DNA from: Anabaena sphaerica FACHB-251
GTDB taxonomy: Bacteria > Cyanobacteriota > Cyanobacteriia > Cyanobacteriales > Nostocaceae
Direction of reading: 5' to 3'
Length of the DNA: 64,000 nt
Assembly (NCBI RefSeq): GCF_014696825.1
Contig: NZ_JACJQU010000002.1
Span: 310,001 to 374,000 of the forward strand
Below are positions 8,708 to 19,112 of the stretch, one piece after another (the stretch's first letter is position 1; each line of letters starts with the position of its first letter). A model generated the notes under the pieces. That model was not told the origin of the DNA. It searched no databases and saw only the letters and a list, made by a program, of their open reading frames with translations. Made by a program: the position numbers and the translations under genes.

Positions 8708-9757
8708 TCATTTACGCTCAATTGCTAGTTGAATTAATTGATCTACTAATTCGGGAAAAGAAATACCACTATTAGCCCAAAGTTGAGGATACATACTTGT
8801 GGATGTAAACCCTGGTAAGGTGTTAATTTCGTTAATCAAGATTTCCCCGGTAGCTTCCACATAGAAAAAGTCAACTCTGGCTAAACCAGCAGCATCAATG
8901 GCTGCAAAGGCTTTTAATGCCATTTCTTGAATTTGCTGAACAACTGCTTCTGGTAGTGGGGCAGGAATTAATAAATCAGCTTTACCCTGAGTATATTTAG
9001 TTTCGTAATCGTAAAAATCGCTCTCAAAAGTAATCTCTCCAATAACCGAGACTTTGGGATTATCGTTACCTAAAACTGCACATTCTACTTCTCTAGCGAT
9101 TACTCCCGCTTCGACAATGATGCGTCTATCATAAGTTGCAGCATTATCTAAAGCTGCTTCTAATTCTTGGCGCGATCGCACTTTGGCAATTCCTACCGAT
9201 GAACCCAGATTAGCAGGTTTGACAAAACAAGGATAACCTAATTTTGCTTCTATTTCATCACACAATTTAGGAAATACACAAGGATTTGACCAAACTTGCG
9301 CCCTAGTTAATGCTTTATATTTTACCTGGGGTAGTCCGGCTTGGGCGAAAGCGGTTTTCATGCCGATTTTATCCATCCCGCTTGCGGAACCTAAAACCCC
9401 AGAACCCACAAAGGGGACTTGCATTAAAGTTAGTAGCCCTTGAATTGTCCCATCTTCTCCGTTGGGACCATGGAGAATGGGAAACCAAAGCTCAATTTCT
9501 GCTGCTTGTGGTGGAAATTGCCATAAATTAGGAGTTACGGCTGGATTTTCTCTAGCTACACCTGATATTAAAACTTCTTGTGCTACTTTCCCAGCTTGCC
9601 AAACGCCATCTTTTTGGATGTAGAAAGGCAGAATTTCGTATTTATGACTATTTTCTTCTGCACTCAAGGCATTTGCGATCGCTCGTGCAGAAATTATTGA
9701 AACTTCATGTTCTCCAGAACGTCCACCAAACAGCAACCCCACTCGCAGTTTAGACAT
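8708..9757 (-). CDS. ddl: D-alanine--D-alanine ligase
   Basis: This ATP-grasp enzyme joins two D-alanines for the peptidoglycan pentapeptide. At 349 residues it has the normal length. Signatures in order: [17 protein letters not shown] (about 8-24), [18 protein letters not shown] (about 92-109), the ATP-grasp [16 protein letters not shown] (about 178-193), an acidic EVECAVLGN loop, and the metal-binding [17 protein letters not shown] near the C-terminus, with the E and N ligands in EIN. It lies upstream of pdhB on the same strand, with a repeat-rich spacer between. Confidence 0.97.
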   Translation of the reverse strand: MSKLRVGLLFGGRSGEHEVSIISARAIANALSAEENSHKYEILPFYIQKDGVWQAGKVAQEVLISGVARENPAVTPNLWQFPPQAAEIELWFPILHGPNGEDGTIQGLLTLMQVPFVGSGVLGSASGMDKIGMKTAFAQAGLPQVKYKALTRAQVWSNPCVFPKLCDEIEAKLGYPCFVKPANLGSSVGIAKVRSRQELEAALDNAATYDRRIIVEAGVIAREVECAVLGNDNPKVSVIGEITFESDFYDYETKYTQGKADLLIPAPLPEAVVQQIQEMALKAFAAIDAAGLARVDFFYVEATGEILINEINTLPGFTSTSMYPQLWANSGISFPELVDQLIQLAIERK

Positions 9758-9847
9758 CTTCTGTACCTCGACACTATCTAAAGCTGATAGCGTACCACAA
9801 GGAATGTTATTAGGAGTCAGGAGTCAGAAGAAGCAGGGGGGCGGGGG

Positions 9848-10260
9848 CTCACAAGGGTAGGTTTTTTTACAATTGGGTGAAGGCAGGACTAGGAAGACAA
9901 GGAGGTATTGTAGACAAGGAAGTTATGCCAATGTGTGAAAAAACACCCCTTTAAGAGCTATTAAAAACAATGGATGGAGAAAAAGGAGGTGGGAATGGAA
10001 ATAAGCCATTTAAACAAATGCCTTTGCCATTAAGTAAATCAGCGATAATGGTGAGTAATCCTTGCAGAAAACAAGAAATTTGACGGCCAGTTTCCCGGAC
10101 AAGAGTGGGTTTGTTTGGTAGATGACGAGGAGGAAGTTGGTCTGTGAAACTTGAGAGTGGGTGTTGATTGATATCACTACCAACTGTGAGTGTTATCCTT
10201 GCTTGTCTACCTTGTTTTTCCCTATTATAAATCTCTATGTAAAAAACCTACCCTTGTGAG
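9848..10260. mobile_element. 413-bp element with near-perfect terminal inverted repeats
   Basis: Bases 9848-9870 and 10239-10260 are inverted copies that differ only by seven versus six T in the central run; the core is ctcacaagggtagg. The interior carries no recognised transposase. On the minus strand a frame of about 100 codons is open through most of it (containing VRETGRQISCFLQGLLTIIADLL) but has no clear start or family. The block fills nearly all of the gene-free stretch between ddl and the Cph2-like gene. I infer a non-autonomous transposon or a deletion derivative of one. Confidence 0.75.
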
Positions 10261-10279
10261 ATCTCCCCATTTCCCCAAC

Positions 10280-13200
10280 TCAACCCAACCGTAAACAATC
10301 ACGTCCTTCAGCTTTAGCCTGATAAAGAGCCTCATCCGCAGTCGCAATCAAAGCAGCAGGACATGAATTAGCATCAGGAATGATACTAGCAACTCCTAAG
10401 CTGAGAGTCACATACTGACTAACAAGAGACTTTTCGTGAGTAATTTGTAAAGCTTTCACCTCAGCGCGAATGCGTTCTGCTACTTGCACAGCCCCGAATG
10501 CAGATGTATTTGGTAGCACAATCACAAATTCTTCACCGCCATAACGAGCGATTAAATCATCAAGACGATTCCCCGCGTTGTTGATAGCGGCAGCGACTTG
10601 GCGCAAACAATCATCCCCAGCCGGATGGCCATAGGTATCATTGTAAAGTTTGAAAAAGTCGATATCGCACAAAATGATTGACAAAGGTGATTGTATATCC
10701 TCCATCTGTTGCCAAACTTGGTGAAAGTATTCGTCAAATCGGCGACGGTTGGGGATTTGGGTTAAGCCATCGACTGTAGCCTGACGCTGCACCTGTTGAT
10801 ATAATTCAGATTGTTTAATAGCGATCGCTACTTGAGTTGCCAACTGACTCAACATACTAATTTCCAGTTGTCGCCAATGGCGCGGACCACTACAATGATG
10901 GGCAATCAATAAACCCCATAACTCTTCACCTTGAATAATCGGCACTACCAAATTAGCCCTGACCTGAAATTCAGCAAGTAAATCCAAGTGACACTTACTT
11001 ATTCCCGCAGTATAGATATCTTCAATCGCTCGCACCCGACCTTGGCGATACTGAGGAACATAAATATTTCTAAAGCATGGCTCATCAATCACACTACGAA
11101 GAATCGGCTTAAAGCCATTAGCCACAGATTCCATTGCTACCACACCAGTCCAGTCTGATTTAAAGCGGTAAATAATTACTCGGTCAGTTTGCAAAAATTG
11201 CCGTACTTCCTTCACCGTCGTATTCATGATCTCGTCAAGATCCAAAGACTGAAGGATGCGTTGGGTAATACTGGCTACTAATCTTTCCCGTTGAGTTTGC
11301 AGCCTGAGTAACTCTTCTGTTTGTTTGTGTTCTACACAACGGGCAATATCATCAGCAATAGTGGCTAATTGAGCTATAGCCCCCTGAGATAGCGGTTGAC
11401 GGCTAAATAGTGTCATCACCCCGACTACAGAATTATCTATTACTAATGGGTAGCCAGCAAAAGCTTGTAACTGTTCTCGCTGCACCCATTCTCTATCGAG
11501 CAAATCTGGTTCGTTCAGGATCTTGTTGGTCTGGAATAACTGCGAGTTTTGAGTAATCCAACTTACCTTAAATTCACTGATAGAGATATGATCAAAGGAA
11601 TTATCCAGATAGATAGATGAGCCAGCACTAGCCTCTAAATCTATAGTATCCCTGGCTTGATTTCGCATCCAGATGCCGACATAAGCGATATCCAAATGTT
11701 GAGTCAGCATTTTTGTACACTGTTGCAGCAGCAAAGATAACTTGTGATGTTGACCAAGAAGACTAGAGATATTAGAAGCTAACTGCGCTAAGTTGACGCG
11801 CTCAACTAATTCTTTTTCTTTGTGCTTGTATACAGTCACTGTTTTTGCTAGTTCTTGTTGCAGATCCTCAAGTCCATGAGCGCGATGCAACTGCTTTTTT
11901 AAATGGCGTTTTTCAATTTGGTGGCGGCGCAATTCCAACTTGGTCATCACCTGAACCGCGAAAATTTTCAGTGTCTCCTGCTGTTCCTGGTTTAATTCTC
12001 TGGGTATATAGTCTGCAACACAGAGAGTACCCAAGACCAAACCCTCATTTGTCACCAAGGGCGCACCAGCATAAAAACGCAACTTAGGATGAGATGTTAC
12101 CAGGGGGTTAGTTGCAAATCGAGGATCAGCTAAAGCATCGGGAACGATCAACAAATCATCTTGGCAGATGGTGTGGGCGCAAAAAGCGATCGCTCTAGGA
12201 GTTTCAGTAATAGTTAACCCCAGTTTGGACTTAAACCATTGTCGTTCTTCATCTATCAAACTGATAAAAGCAATGGGAGTTTGACACAACCGCGCCGCCA
12301 ACCGGGTGATATCATCAAAGGTGGCATCGTGGGGTGTATCCAGAATTTGATATTTTTTCAGTGTGGCTAACCGTTGTGGTTCTTTTGTGGGGACAGGGTT
12401 AACTTGAGCAGATTCAAGACGGGAATGAAGGGTAGGTTTGGCATCTGTTTGAGGGAATCTTTCTAGGAGGAATTTGGTAGCAGCTTCCCCATTCAGGGGT
12501 TTACTTAATAGATAGCCTTGGACGGTATCGCAGTTAGCCAGACGCAGAAATTCTAATTCTTCTAAGGTTTCTACTCCCTCAGCCACTAAAGTTAAATTCA
12601 GTCCGTGTCCCAAAGAAATTACAGATGTAATAATTGCTGCATTGCTGGAACTTTTGGTTAAATTGCGGATAAAAGACTGATCTATTTTCAAACTACTCAG
12701 AGGAAAATACATGAGCAAGCTGAGGGAAGAATAACCAGTGCCGAAGTCATCCATAGAAATGTGAATTCCCAAAGCCTGAAGTTCCCGCAAGGCAGCAACG
12801 GTAAAGTCTACATCTTGCATTAACAGACTTTCAGTAATTTCCAGTTCCAGATATTCTGGTTCTAGTTGGGTTTCCCGTAAAATCTGGGTAATGGTTTGCA
12901 CTAGGTTAGCTTGCTGGAACTGACGCGCAGAAAGATTCACAGCAACTCGCAGCGGTGGTAGTCCAGCTAACTGCCATAGACGATTTTGAATACAAGCAGT
13001 GCGTAATACCCACTCACCAATATCACAGATCAATCCTGTTTCTTCGGCGATGGGGATAAATTGACTGGGGGAAACCAGCCCCATGTCTGGATGATGCCAA
13101 CGCAGCAAGGCTTCCATGCCTGTAATTTGACCGGTTTTCAGGTCTATTTGCGGTTGGTAGTGGAGAAGTAATTCGTGTCTACCCAGGGCTTTGTAAAGGT

Positions 13201-15073
13201 TATTCCCTAACACCAATCGCTCGAAGGAGGTGGAGTTCATGGTAGCTGTATACAGCAGATAATTATTTTTTCCCTGTTGTTTGGCGCGGTTGAGGGTAGT
13301 ATCTGCGTGTTTGAGGAGGGTTTCGGCTTCTTCTCCGTCGTAGGGTGCTAAGGCAATACCAATACTAGCTGTGATATGCAGTTCTTGATTGTCTATTTGC
13401 AAGGGTTGGGCGATGACATCTAACAACTTTTGGGCGATTTGGGTAGCATCATTGGCACAATTAATTTGTGGTAGCAGTAAGGTAAATTCGTCATCTCCCC
13501 AACGGGCTACGGTGTCTCCTTCCCCTAGATAGCTTTTGATGCGTTCGGCTACAGTTTGCAGTAGGCGATCGCCTACTGCATGACCCAAACTATCATTTAT
13601 TCTTTTGAACCGATCCAAATCTAAACACAGTACGGCCAACATTCCCCCCCGTTGGTGAATATTCACCAAGGACAAGGCCAGTAGTTCGTCAAATAATAGC
13701 CGATTTGGTAAGCCTGTGAGCAGATCGCAGGAGGTATGATGGCGCAGCAAGTTTTCTACCCGTTGCTGCATGACGGCGATATACAAATGTAGTCCAAAGG
13801 ATTGGGCTAATTTGATTTCACTTTGACTCCAAGGCTGTGCCTGTCCGGTTTTGATTTCTCGCCAAGCTGCAAAGGATTCACGGGGACGCAAGTTGCGGTC
13901 ATCTGGGTGACAACGCCCAGCCCACAGGGTTTCTGTTTCAATCTCTGGGCGGAAAACTGTCAGGCAACCTAAATACTGTTGCTGATATTGCAAGGGTATA
14001 ATCAGTAGAGACTTGATTTCAGTGTTTTCAAAGGCAGTAACTAAGGCTTTGAGTCGGATATCTTGGCAGAAGTCGGCGATGCTGTAGGAATAGACTGCCC
14101 CAGGTTGATTGATAGAACACTCGGTTTTTTCCCAGGTTCTCATTACTTCTGAGGGTTGACGGTGGCTGACTGCTAGTACACCTTGCCACCCCATTAAGTT
14201 TTGCCAAACTTTACTTTCTTCAATTAAGTTGTGATGTGGTTGTTCTCCCCAGGTGTATATCTGCGCTGGACGTTCAGCCATATCCGCCGTGATATAGAGT
14301 CTACCTCCGTTAGCCCCCAAGGTTGTCACTATGTGTTTGAGGACAGAGTGCCGCATCTCTTCTTTGTCTAAAGAAGCGCCAAGCCAATTTTTAATTTGGC
14401 TAATAGCTGTTTCTTGCAGTGCCTGTTGTCGGGCTTGTGCAAACAGATTTGATTGGGCGATCGCAATCAATAACTGGTCTACCAAGAGTTGCACAATCTG
14501 TAATTCTTGTTCTGTAAAGGGTCTAGGCTGAGTGTGGTGCGCTACCATTAACCCCCACAGGTGATTTTGGTACACAATTGGCATAGCTAGGGAAGCGGTA
14601 ACGCCCATTGTTTTCAGATATTGCAGGTGACAGGAATCTACAGGTTTGTAGCGTATATCTTCTTGGTTATGACTTTCGATGTTTCCTGGTGACTTGATGC
14701 GGCTGAGGGTTTTTCGGCCTGATGCCACGTCTACAATTATCCGCTGACGGGCTGTAATAAATAGTTCTCTTGCTGGGGGGGGTATGTCGCTGGCGGGAAA
14801 GTGCAATCCTAGTAATGATGGTAAGCGATCGCCATTTATCGACTCGGCTACTACTTCACCACTACCATCGGCATCAAAACGATAAATTTTAACTCTATCT
14901 ATATTTAAAAATGTACGTATTTCCGTCGCAGTCGTGGCTAAAATCTCTGGCAACTCTAAAGTGTGAGAAATACGATTGGTGATATGACTGAGCAGGTTGC
15001 CTTGATATACTGCTTGTTGAGAAGGCCATTGATTTTTCATATCAGTTATTCCACCCACTCCACTCAGTTTCAT
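10280..15073 (-). CDS. Cph2-like phytochrome: GAF-PHY-GGDEF-EAL-GAF-GAF-GAF(bilin)-GGDEF
   Basis: 1597 residues. The first GAF (about 25-215) carries PASDIPPPARELF and CHLQYLKTMGV, so Cys148 is in the phytochrome bilin position. The next domain (about 225-435) has a PHY-type tongue with the PRESF motif, and there is no N-terminal PAS, as in knotless Cph2 phytochromes. Then come a GGDEF domain with WGDDEF in place of GGDEF (about 450-610), an EAL domain with EALLRW (about 620-865) and two ordinary GAFs. A cyanobacteriochrome GAF follows, with Cys1333 (DEPCF) and Cys1361 (CHLDLL), and finally a GGDEF with intact GGEEF (about 1512-1516). I infer light-controlled c-di-GMP turnover. Synechocystis Cph2 has the same order except for the two extra GAFs. 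Confidence 0.9.
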   Translation of the reverse strand: MKLSGVGGITDMKNQWPSQQAVYQGNLLSHITNRISHTLELPEILATTATEIRTFLNIDRVKIYRFDADGSGEVVAESINGDRLPSLLGLHFPASDIPPPARELFITARQRIIVDVASGRKTLSRIKSPGNIESHNQEDIRYKPVDSCHLQYLKTMGVTASLAMPIVYQNHLWGLMVAHHTQPRPFTEQELQIVQLLVDQLLIAIAQSNLFAQARQQALQETAISQIKNWLGASLDKEEMRHSVLKHIVTTLGANGGRLYITADMAERPAQIYTWGEQPHHNLIEESKVWQNLMGWQGVLAVSHRQPSEVMRTWEKTECSINQPGAVYSYSIADFCQDIRLKALVTAFENTEIKSLLIIPLQYQQQYLGCLTVFRPEIETETLWAGRCHPDDRNLRPRESFAAWREIKTGQAQPWSQSEIKLAQSFGLHLYIAVMQQRVENLLRHHTSCDLLTGLPNRLLFDELLALSLVNIHQRGGMLAVLCLDLDRFKRINDSLGHAVGDRLLQTVAERIKSYLGEGDTVARWGDDEFTLLLPQINCANDATQIAQKLLDVIAQPLQIDNQELHITASIGIALAPYDGEEAETLLKHADTTLNRAKQQGKNNYLLYTATMNSTSFERLVLGNNLYKALGRHELLLHYQPQIDLKTGQITGMEALLRWHHPDMGLVSPSQFIPIAEETGLICDIGEWVLRTACIQNRLWQLAGLPPLRVAVNLSARQFQQANLVQTITQILRETQLEPEYLELEITESLLMQDVDFTVAALRELQALGIHISMDDFGTGYSSLSLLMYFPLSSLKIDQSFIRNLTKSSSNAAIITSVISLGHGLNLTLVAEGVETLEELEFLRLANCDTVQGYLLSKPLNGEAATKFLLERFPQTDAKPTLHSRLESAQVNPVPTKEPQRLATLKKYQILDTPHDATFDDITRLAARLCQTPIAFISLIDEERQWFKSKLGLTITETPRAIAFCAHTICQDDLLIVPDALADPRFATNPLVTSHPKLRFYAGAPLVTNEGLVLGTLCVADYIPRELNQEQQETLKIFAVQVMTKLELRRHQIEKRHLKKQLHRAHGLEDLQQELAKTVTVYKHKEKELVERVNLAQLASNISSLLGQHHKLSLLLQQCTKMLTQHLDIAYVGIWMRNQARDTIDLEASAGSSIYLDNSFDHISISEFKVSWITQNSQLFQTNKILNEPDLLDREWVQREQLQAFAGYPLVIDNSVVGVMTLFSRQPLSQGAIAQLATIADDIARCVEHKQTEELLRLQTQRERLVASITQRILQSLDLDEIMNTTVKEVRQFLQTDRVIIYRFKSDWTGVVAMESVANGFKPILRSVIDEPCFRNIYVPQYRQGRVRAIEDIYTAGISKCHLDLLAEFQVRANLVVPIIQGEELWGLLIAHHCSGPRHWRQLEISMLSQLATQVAIAIKQSELYQQVQRQATVDGLTQIPNRRRFDEYFHQVWQQMEDIQSPLSIILCDIDFFKLYNDTYGHPAGDDCLRQVAAAINNAGNRLDDLIARYGGEEFVIVLPNTSAFGAVQVAERIRAEVKALQITHEKSLVSQYVTLSLGVASIIPDANSCPAALIATADEALYQAKAEGRDCLRLG

Positions 15074-15202
15074 GTCTTTATTCTTTCTTAATTATTCCCT
15101 AATCTGCTGGTTTTAGTATTGAATGTAACAAAAACTTCACTAAATGGAATTATATCTTGTCGGTTTGTTCGCGCAAGCGTCTCGTTAGAGATATGGAGAT
15201 AG

Positions 15203-15226
15203 ATCCCGACTTCTTAAAGAAGTCGG
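15203..15226. repeat. CCCGACTTCTT / AAGAAGTCGG palindrome
   Basis: A hairpin-forming intergenic unit. A related palindrome with cccgacttcttt lies at 38009-38039. The stretch 15074-15429 holds no gene; besides this unit it contains the inverted-repeat element described next. Confidence 0.6.
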
Positions 15227-15272
15227 TGATCTGGGTATTACGTTTTTTTTAAGTACCCCAGTTGACAACTTC

Positions 15273-15384
15273 GGCGTTGCTGATCAAGAGTATGATTTTG
15301 TTTCACGCAGAGGCGCTCCAGTCACAGAGAGTAAGAGTTTGAAATCATTGATTTTTCAATTTCATCCCCTAATTCAGCAACGCC
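15273..15384. mobile_element. 112-bp MITE-like element with GGCGTTGCTGA ends
   Basis: The 11-mer ggcgttgctga at 15273-15283 is repeated inverted as tcagcaacgcc at 15374-15384. The interior is non-coding. Ends of this sequence are familiar from cyanobacterial insertion sequences and their miniature derivatives, from general knowledge. No transposase is present. Confidence 0.6.
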
Positions 15385-15429
15385 ACAACTTCCATGCTCA
15401 CAAAGCGAATAATATTGGTATTGTTATGA

Positions 15430-16191
15430 CTAATGATTGATTACACTCAAAGTCATAAGATTTTCTGCCATATCAAAATTAGCTGTTACATTCTGCACAT
15501 CATCTAAGCCTTCTAAGGTATCAATTAACTTAAGAAGGGATTTAGCCTGATCAGGATATGTTACTTCCACATGATTACCAGGAATCCAACGCAACTCCAC
15601 ATCTATGACATTAAAGCCTGTTTCTTTGAGTGTTTGACTAAGTTTCTCTAAATTTACCACCTCAGTAAACACCTCAGCTGTTTCCTCTTCAATCATTTCA
15701 TAAGACTCAGCATCACCTTCTAGGGAAGCTTCTAAAAGCTGTTCTTCATCAATCACATCCTCTACAGTACAAACACCTTTTTGAGAAAACATCCAACTAA
15801 CACAACCTGTTTCCCCCAAATTTCCGCCATTTTTACTAAAAGCTACCCGCAAATCTGCGGCTGTGCGATTACGATTATCTGTGAGGGCTTCAATTAAAAT
15901 CGCTACACCACCAGGTCCATAACCTTCATAGCGAATTTCTTCGAGGATGCTGTTATCGTTGAAAGTACCTGCACCTTTAGCGATCGCTCTCTCAATATTA
16001 TCATTGGGAATTCCCGCTGCTTTGGCTTTATCAATTGCTGTACGCAGTTGAAAATTTCCCGCCGGATCTGGTACACCATTTCTAGCTGCAACAATAATCG
16101 CCCGCGATAGCTGGGTGAAGATATTCCCCCTTTTTGCATCTACTACCGCTTTTTGACGCTTAATATTTGCCCATTTACTATGTCCTGCCAT
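15430..16191 (-). CDS. yebC: YebC/PmpR-family protein (translation factor TACO1 family)
   Basis: 253 residues, the normal family length. It opens with the nearly invariant AGHSKWANIKRQKAVVDAKRG and continues with the expected three domains. GYGPGGVAILIEALTDNRNRT (about 89-109), GNLGETGCVSWMF and the acidic middle region (EGDAESYEMIEEET) are all present. Members were described as transcriptional regulators; newer work places some of them at ribosomes stalled on proline stretches. It is encoded alone and divergently from the solute-binding lipoprotein gene, with about 140 bases between. Confidence 0.95.
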   Translation of the reverse strand: MAGHSKWANIKRQKAVVDAKRGNIFTQLSRAIIVAARNGVPDPAGNFQLRTAIDKAKAAGIPNDNIERAIAKGAGTFNDNSILEEIRYEGYGPGGVAILIEALTDNRNRTAADLRVAFSKNGGNLGETGCVSWMFSQKGVCTVEDVIDEEQLLEASLEGDAESYEMIEEETAEVFTEVVNLEKLSQTLKETGFNVIDVELRWIPGNHVEVTYPDQAKSLLKLIDTLEGLDDVQNVTANFDMAENLMTLSVINH

Positions 16192-16330
16192 AACTTGAAA
16201 AATATTAACACTCTATTCCAACATAGAATATATCTAGCTTTGACTCAGATGCAAATCTTAGGTTAACCCAGTTTGAATATTTGCTGGTGATATCTTGGAC
16301 TAAGATCCTGGTGCAAGTTATCAAGTTTTA

Positions 16331-17692
16331 ATGATGAAATTGCGTAATTTTTTTAATTATTTGTATCAATTTTTTATCAGCCGTAATTTCCCAACTACAC
16401 TCAAGCAAGGACAATTCTACCTTAATAGTTTACTGCTAGTTATGCTCATGGGTATCTTGGGTTTAGGTGGCTGTCAGGCTATACAATCTCACAAAGTCAC
16501 CCACATTACCCTATGGCATGGTGTCAATCCACCCGCAAATCGGGATATATTACAAAAGCTAGTAGATACATTTAATCAAAATCACCCAGATATCCAAGTT
16601 GAATCTCTTTATGTTGGTCAGCAAGATCAGCAAATGCCTAAAATTTTAGCAGCGGTGGTAGGAAATTCGCCACCTGATTTATTGTGGTATAATCCCACAA
16701 TCGCCGGTCAATTAGTGGAACTGGGTGCGCTCATACCTTTAGATGATAAATTAGCTAATTCTCCAGTTAAAGCAGAAATTGACCCAGCTTTGTATACATC
16801 AATGGCATACAAAGGTAAAATTTGGTCAGTGCCGTTCGCTACAAATAATGTCGGTGTTTATTACAGACCAAGTTTATTCAAAGCCGTTGGAATTACTAAT
16901 GTACCGCAGACTTGGGAAGAGTTACAGCAAGCTGCTAAACAATTGACTCGTGATACAAATGGCGATGGCAAAATCAATCAACATGGAATTTTGTTACCTG
17001 CTGGTAAAGGGGAATTTACGGTATTTAGTTGGTTGCCTTTTATGTGGAGTGGTGGCGGTAAATTGGTTAAAGGTGATGCACAAAGTCCAGCAGATGTGAT
17101 TTTAGCTGATAATAAAGGAGCGATCGCCGCTTTGCAACTATGGCAAAATTTACTTAAAAATAATCATGCAGTTCTATCTGGACTGGAACGGGGTTATGAG
17201 GTAGAAAGCTTGATAACTGGTAAAGTAGCGATGCAGGTAACAGGCCCGTGGAGTTTGGGAGAATTTAAACAAAGTGGTGTAGATTTTGATGTATTTCCCA
17301 TTCCTGTTAATCAAGAACCTGCTACAGTTATTGGTGGTGAAAATCTGTTTTTGTTTAAAACCACATCAAAACGAGAACAAGCCGCTTTCAAATTTGCTGA
17401 ATATACCTTAAGTGCAGATTTTCAAACAGAATTAGCTTTAGGAACAGGTTATTTACCTGTAAATATTAAATCACGTCAAAGTCAGAAATATCAAGAATTT
17501 GTACAAGCACAACCACAACTTCAGGTATTTTTAGAACAAGCTAAACATGGGCGTTCTCGTCCCATTTTTCCTGGTTATACTCGCATTTCTGACAGTTTGG
17601 GAAGGGCTATTGAAGCGGTTTTATTGGGTAAAGCTTCCCCAGAACAAGCCTTGAAAACAGCCCAGCAACGCTTGGATTTAATTTTTAAGTGA
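16331..17692 (+). CDS. sugar ABC transporter substrate-binding lipoprotein
   Basis: 453 residues, family 1 extracellular solute-binding fold. A long N-terminal region precedes a hydrophobic signal with a lipobox (ILGLGGC, Cys at about 48), so the protein should be lipid-anchored in the periplasm. The mature start HITLWHGVNPPANRDILQKLVDTFN and later DLLWYNPTIAGQLVELGALIPLD, SVPFATNNVGVYYR and PQTWEELQQAA are typical of carbohydrate-binding members (UgpB/MalE-like). A DTNGDGKINQHG segment (about 217-228) resembles a calcium-loop. No permease or ATPase gene is adjacent, so it must use components encoded elsewhere. The ligand is unknown. Confidence 0.9.
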   Translation: MMKLRNFFNYLYQFFISRNFPTTLKQGQFYLNSLLLVMLMGILGLGGCQAIQSHKVTHITLWHGVNPPANRDILQKLVDTFNQNHPDIQVESLYVGQQDQQMPKILAAVVGNSPPDLLWYNPTIAGQLVELGALIPLDDKLANSPVKAEIDPALYTSMAYKGKIWSVPFATNNVGVYYRPSLFKAVGITNVPQTWEELQQAAKQLTRDTNGDGKINQHGILLPAGKGEFTVFSWLPFMWSGGGKLVKGDAQSPADVILADNKGAIAALQLWQNLLKNNHAVLSGLERGYEVESLITGKVAMQVTGPWSLGEFKQSGVDFDVFPIPVNQEPATVIGGENLFLFKTTSKREQAAFKFAEYTLSADFQTELALGTGYLPVNIKSRQSQKYQEFVQAQPQLQVFLEQAKHGRSRPIFPGYTRISDSLGRAIEAVLLGKASPEQALKTAQQRLDLIFK

Positions 17693-17807
17693 TTTATTTA
17701 GGTTCTGTGTGAAACTGCACACTGACTCCAATAATCCAATAACTGCTATGCTTAAATTATATATCTGTGAAATTTTCACAAATATGTTATTTAAGTAGGA
17801 GGTTACA

Positions 17808-19112
17808 ATGCTCATAGAGTTTAGTATTGGTAATTACAGATCATTTAAGGATAAAGTCACTTTTAGTATGGTGGCTGCAAATATCGTTGCTAAAGAAAAA
17901 GAACTCGATGAAAACAATGTTTTTGCAGTAGATGATGATCTGAAATTACTCAAAAGTGCTGCTATTTATGGGGCTAATGCTAGTGGTAAAAGCAATCTAG
18001 CAAAAGCACTAAAATTTATGAAATGGTTTATGATTAATTCATCTAAAGAAACACAAAGTACAGAAAAAATTGGAGTTGAACCATTTGGGTTAAGTACAGA
18101 AACTGAAGCACAACCATCTTTCTTTGAGATTGTGTTTTTATTAAATGGTAAAAAATACAGATATGGGTTTGAAGCCACTCAAGAAAATGTAGTTTCAGAA
18201 TGGTTATTTGATGTGCCAAGATCCAGAGAAACTCGGCTGTTTGAACGAATTAATGATGGAAATTCTAGTACAATTAATTTATCTAAAAGGTTCAAAGCTG
18301 AGGGTATTTATCCAAAAACTAGGCATAATGCACTTTTTCTATCAGTAGCAGCACAATTTAATGTTGAAAGGGCAGAAAATATACTAGCTTGGCTCACTAG
18401 AAAACTGCAAATTGTGTCGGGCTTGCATGATAAAGGTTATTTAGATTATACAGTAAGCTGTTTAGCAGAAAATAATATTAATAAAGAGGAAATTCTTCAA
18501 TTAATCAAAAAATTAGATTTGGGTATTAGAGAATTAAGCGTAAAAGAAACAGTAATTACTCCTGATTCTTTGCCTAAAGACATACCAGATGAAGTCAAAA
18601 AATTTATTTTTAAAAGTGGTTCTCATAAATCAACTACAATTAATACTTTGCATCAAAAGTTTGATGATAATGGTAATTATGTTTCTATGGAATTATTTGA
18701 TTTAGAAGATCAAGAATCTGAAGGAACTAAAAAAATAGTTGCTATTGCTGGTCCTTTAGTAGATACTCTTAAAGATGGTAAAATTGTGATATTTGATGAA
18801 TTTGATGCGAGACTTCATCCTTTAATCAGTAAGGCAATTGTTGAATTATTTAACTCCAAGGAGACAAATTCTAAAAATGCACAACTAATATTTATGACTC
18901 ATGATACAAACCTGTTGAGTAATAAACTATTTCGTAGAGATCAGATTTGGTTTACAGAGAAAAATAAATATGGTGCTACAGATTTATATTCCCTAGTTGA
19001 ATATAAAGTTAGAAATGATGCCTCATTTGAAAGTGACTACATCAAAGGCAGATATGGCGCTATTCCCTTTATTGGTAACTTAAGTCAAATCATCGGTGAA
19101 CCTAATGCCTAG
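17808..19112 (+). CDS. AAA15-family ATPase of an RloA/RloB (AbiL-like) pair
   Basis: 434 residues, preceded by a strong TAGGAGG. It begins with the SMC/RecF-like FSIGNYRSFKD and has Walker A GANASGKSN (about 56-64). The ABC-type signature region is around EGTKKIVAIAG, Walker B and D-loop are KIVIFDEFDARLHP (about 325-338), and the H-loop is FMTHDTNLLS (about 363-372). It is therefore a complete single-chain ABC/AAA15-type ATPase. The stop overlaps the start of the RloB-like gene by 8 bases, so the two are translationally coupled. Such pairs are known as R-linked RloA/RloB genes and as the abortive-infection AbiL pair, so a phage-defence role is a reasonable inference. Confidence 0.85.
   Translation: MLIEFSIGNYRSFKDKVTFSMVAANIVAKEKELDENNVFAVDDDLKLLKSAAIYGANASGKSNLAKALKFMKWFMINSSKETQSTEKIGVEPFGLSTETEAQPSFFEIVFLLNGKKYRYGFEATQENVVSEWLFDVPRSRETRLFERINDGNSSTINLSKRFKAEGIYPKTRHNALFLSVAAQFNVERAENILAWLTRKLQIVSGLHDKGYLDYTVSCLAENNINKEEILQLIKKLDLGIRELSVKETVITPDSLPKDIPDEVKKFIFKSGSHKSTTINTLHQKFDDNGNYVSMELFDLEDQESEGTKKIVAIAGPLVDTLKDGKIVIFDEFDARLHPLISKAIVELFNSKETNSKNAQLIFMTHDTNLLSNKLFRRDQIWFTEKNKYGATDLYSLVEYKVRNDASFESDYIKGRYGAIPFIGNLSQIIGEPNA

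Noticed and set aside
8529-8711. 60-codon minus-strand frame in the ddl-pdhB spacer
   Set aside because: Its translation is mostly the tandem repeat tract and has no start signal or family.
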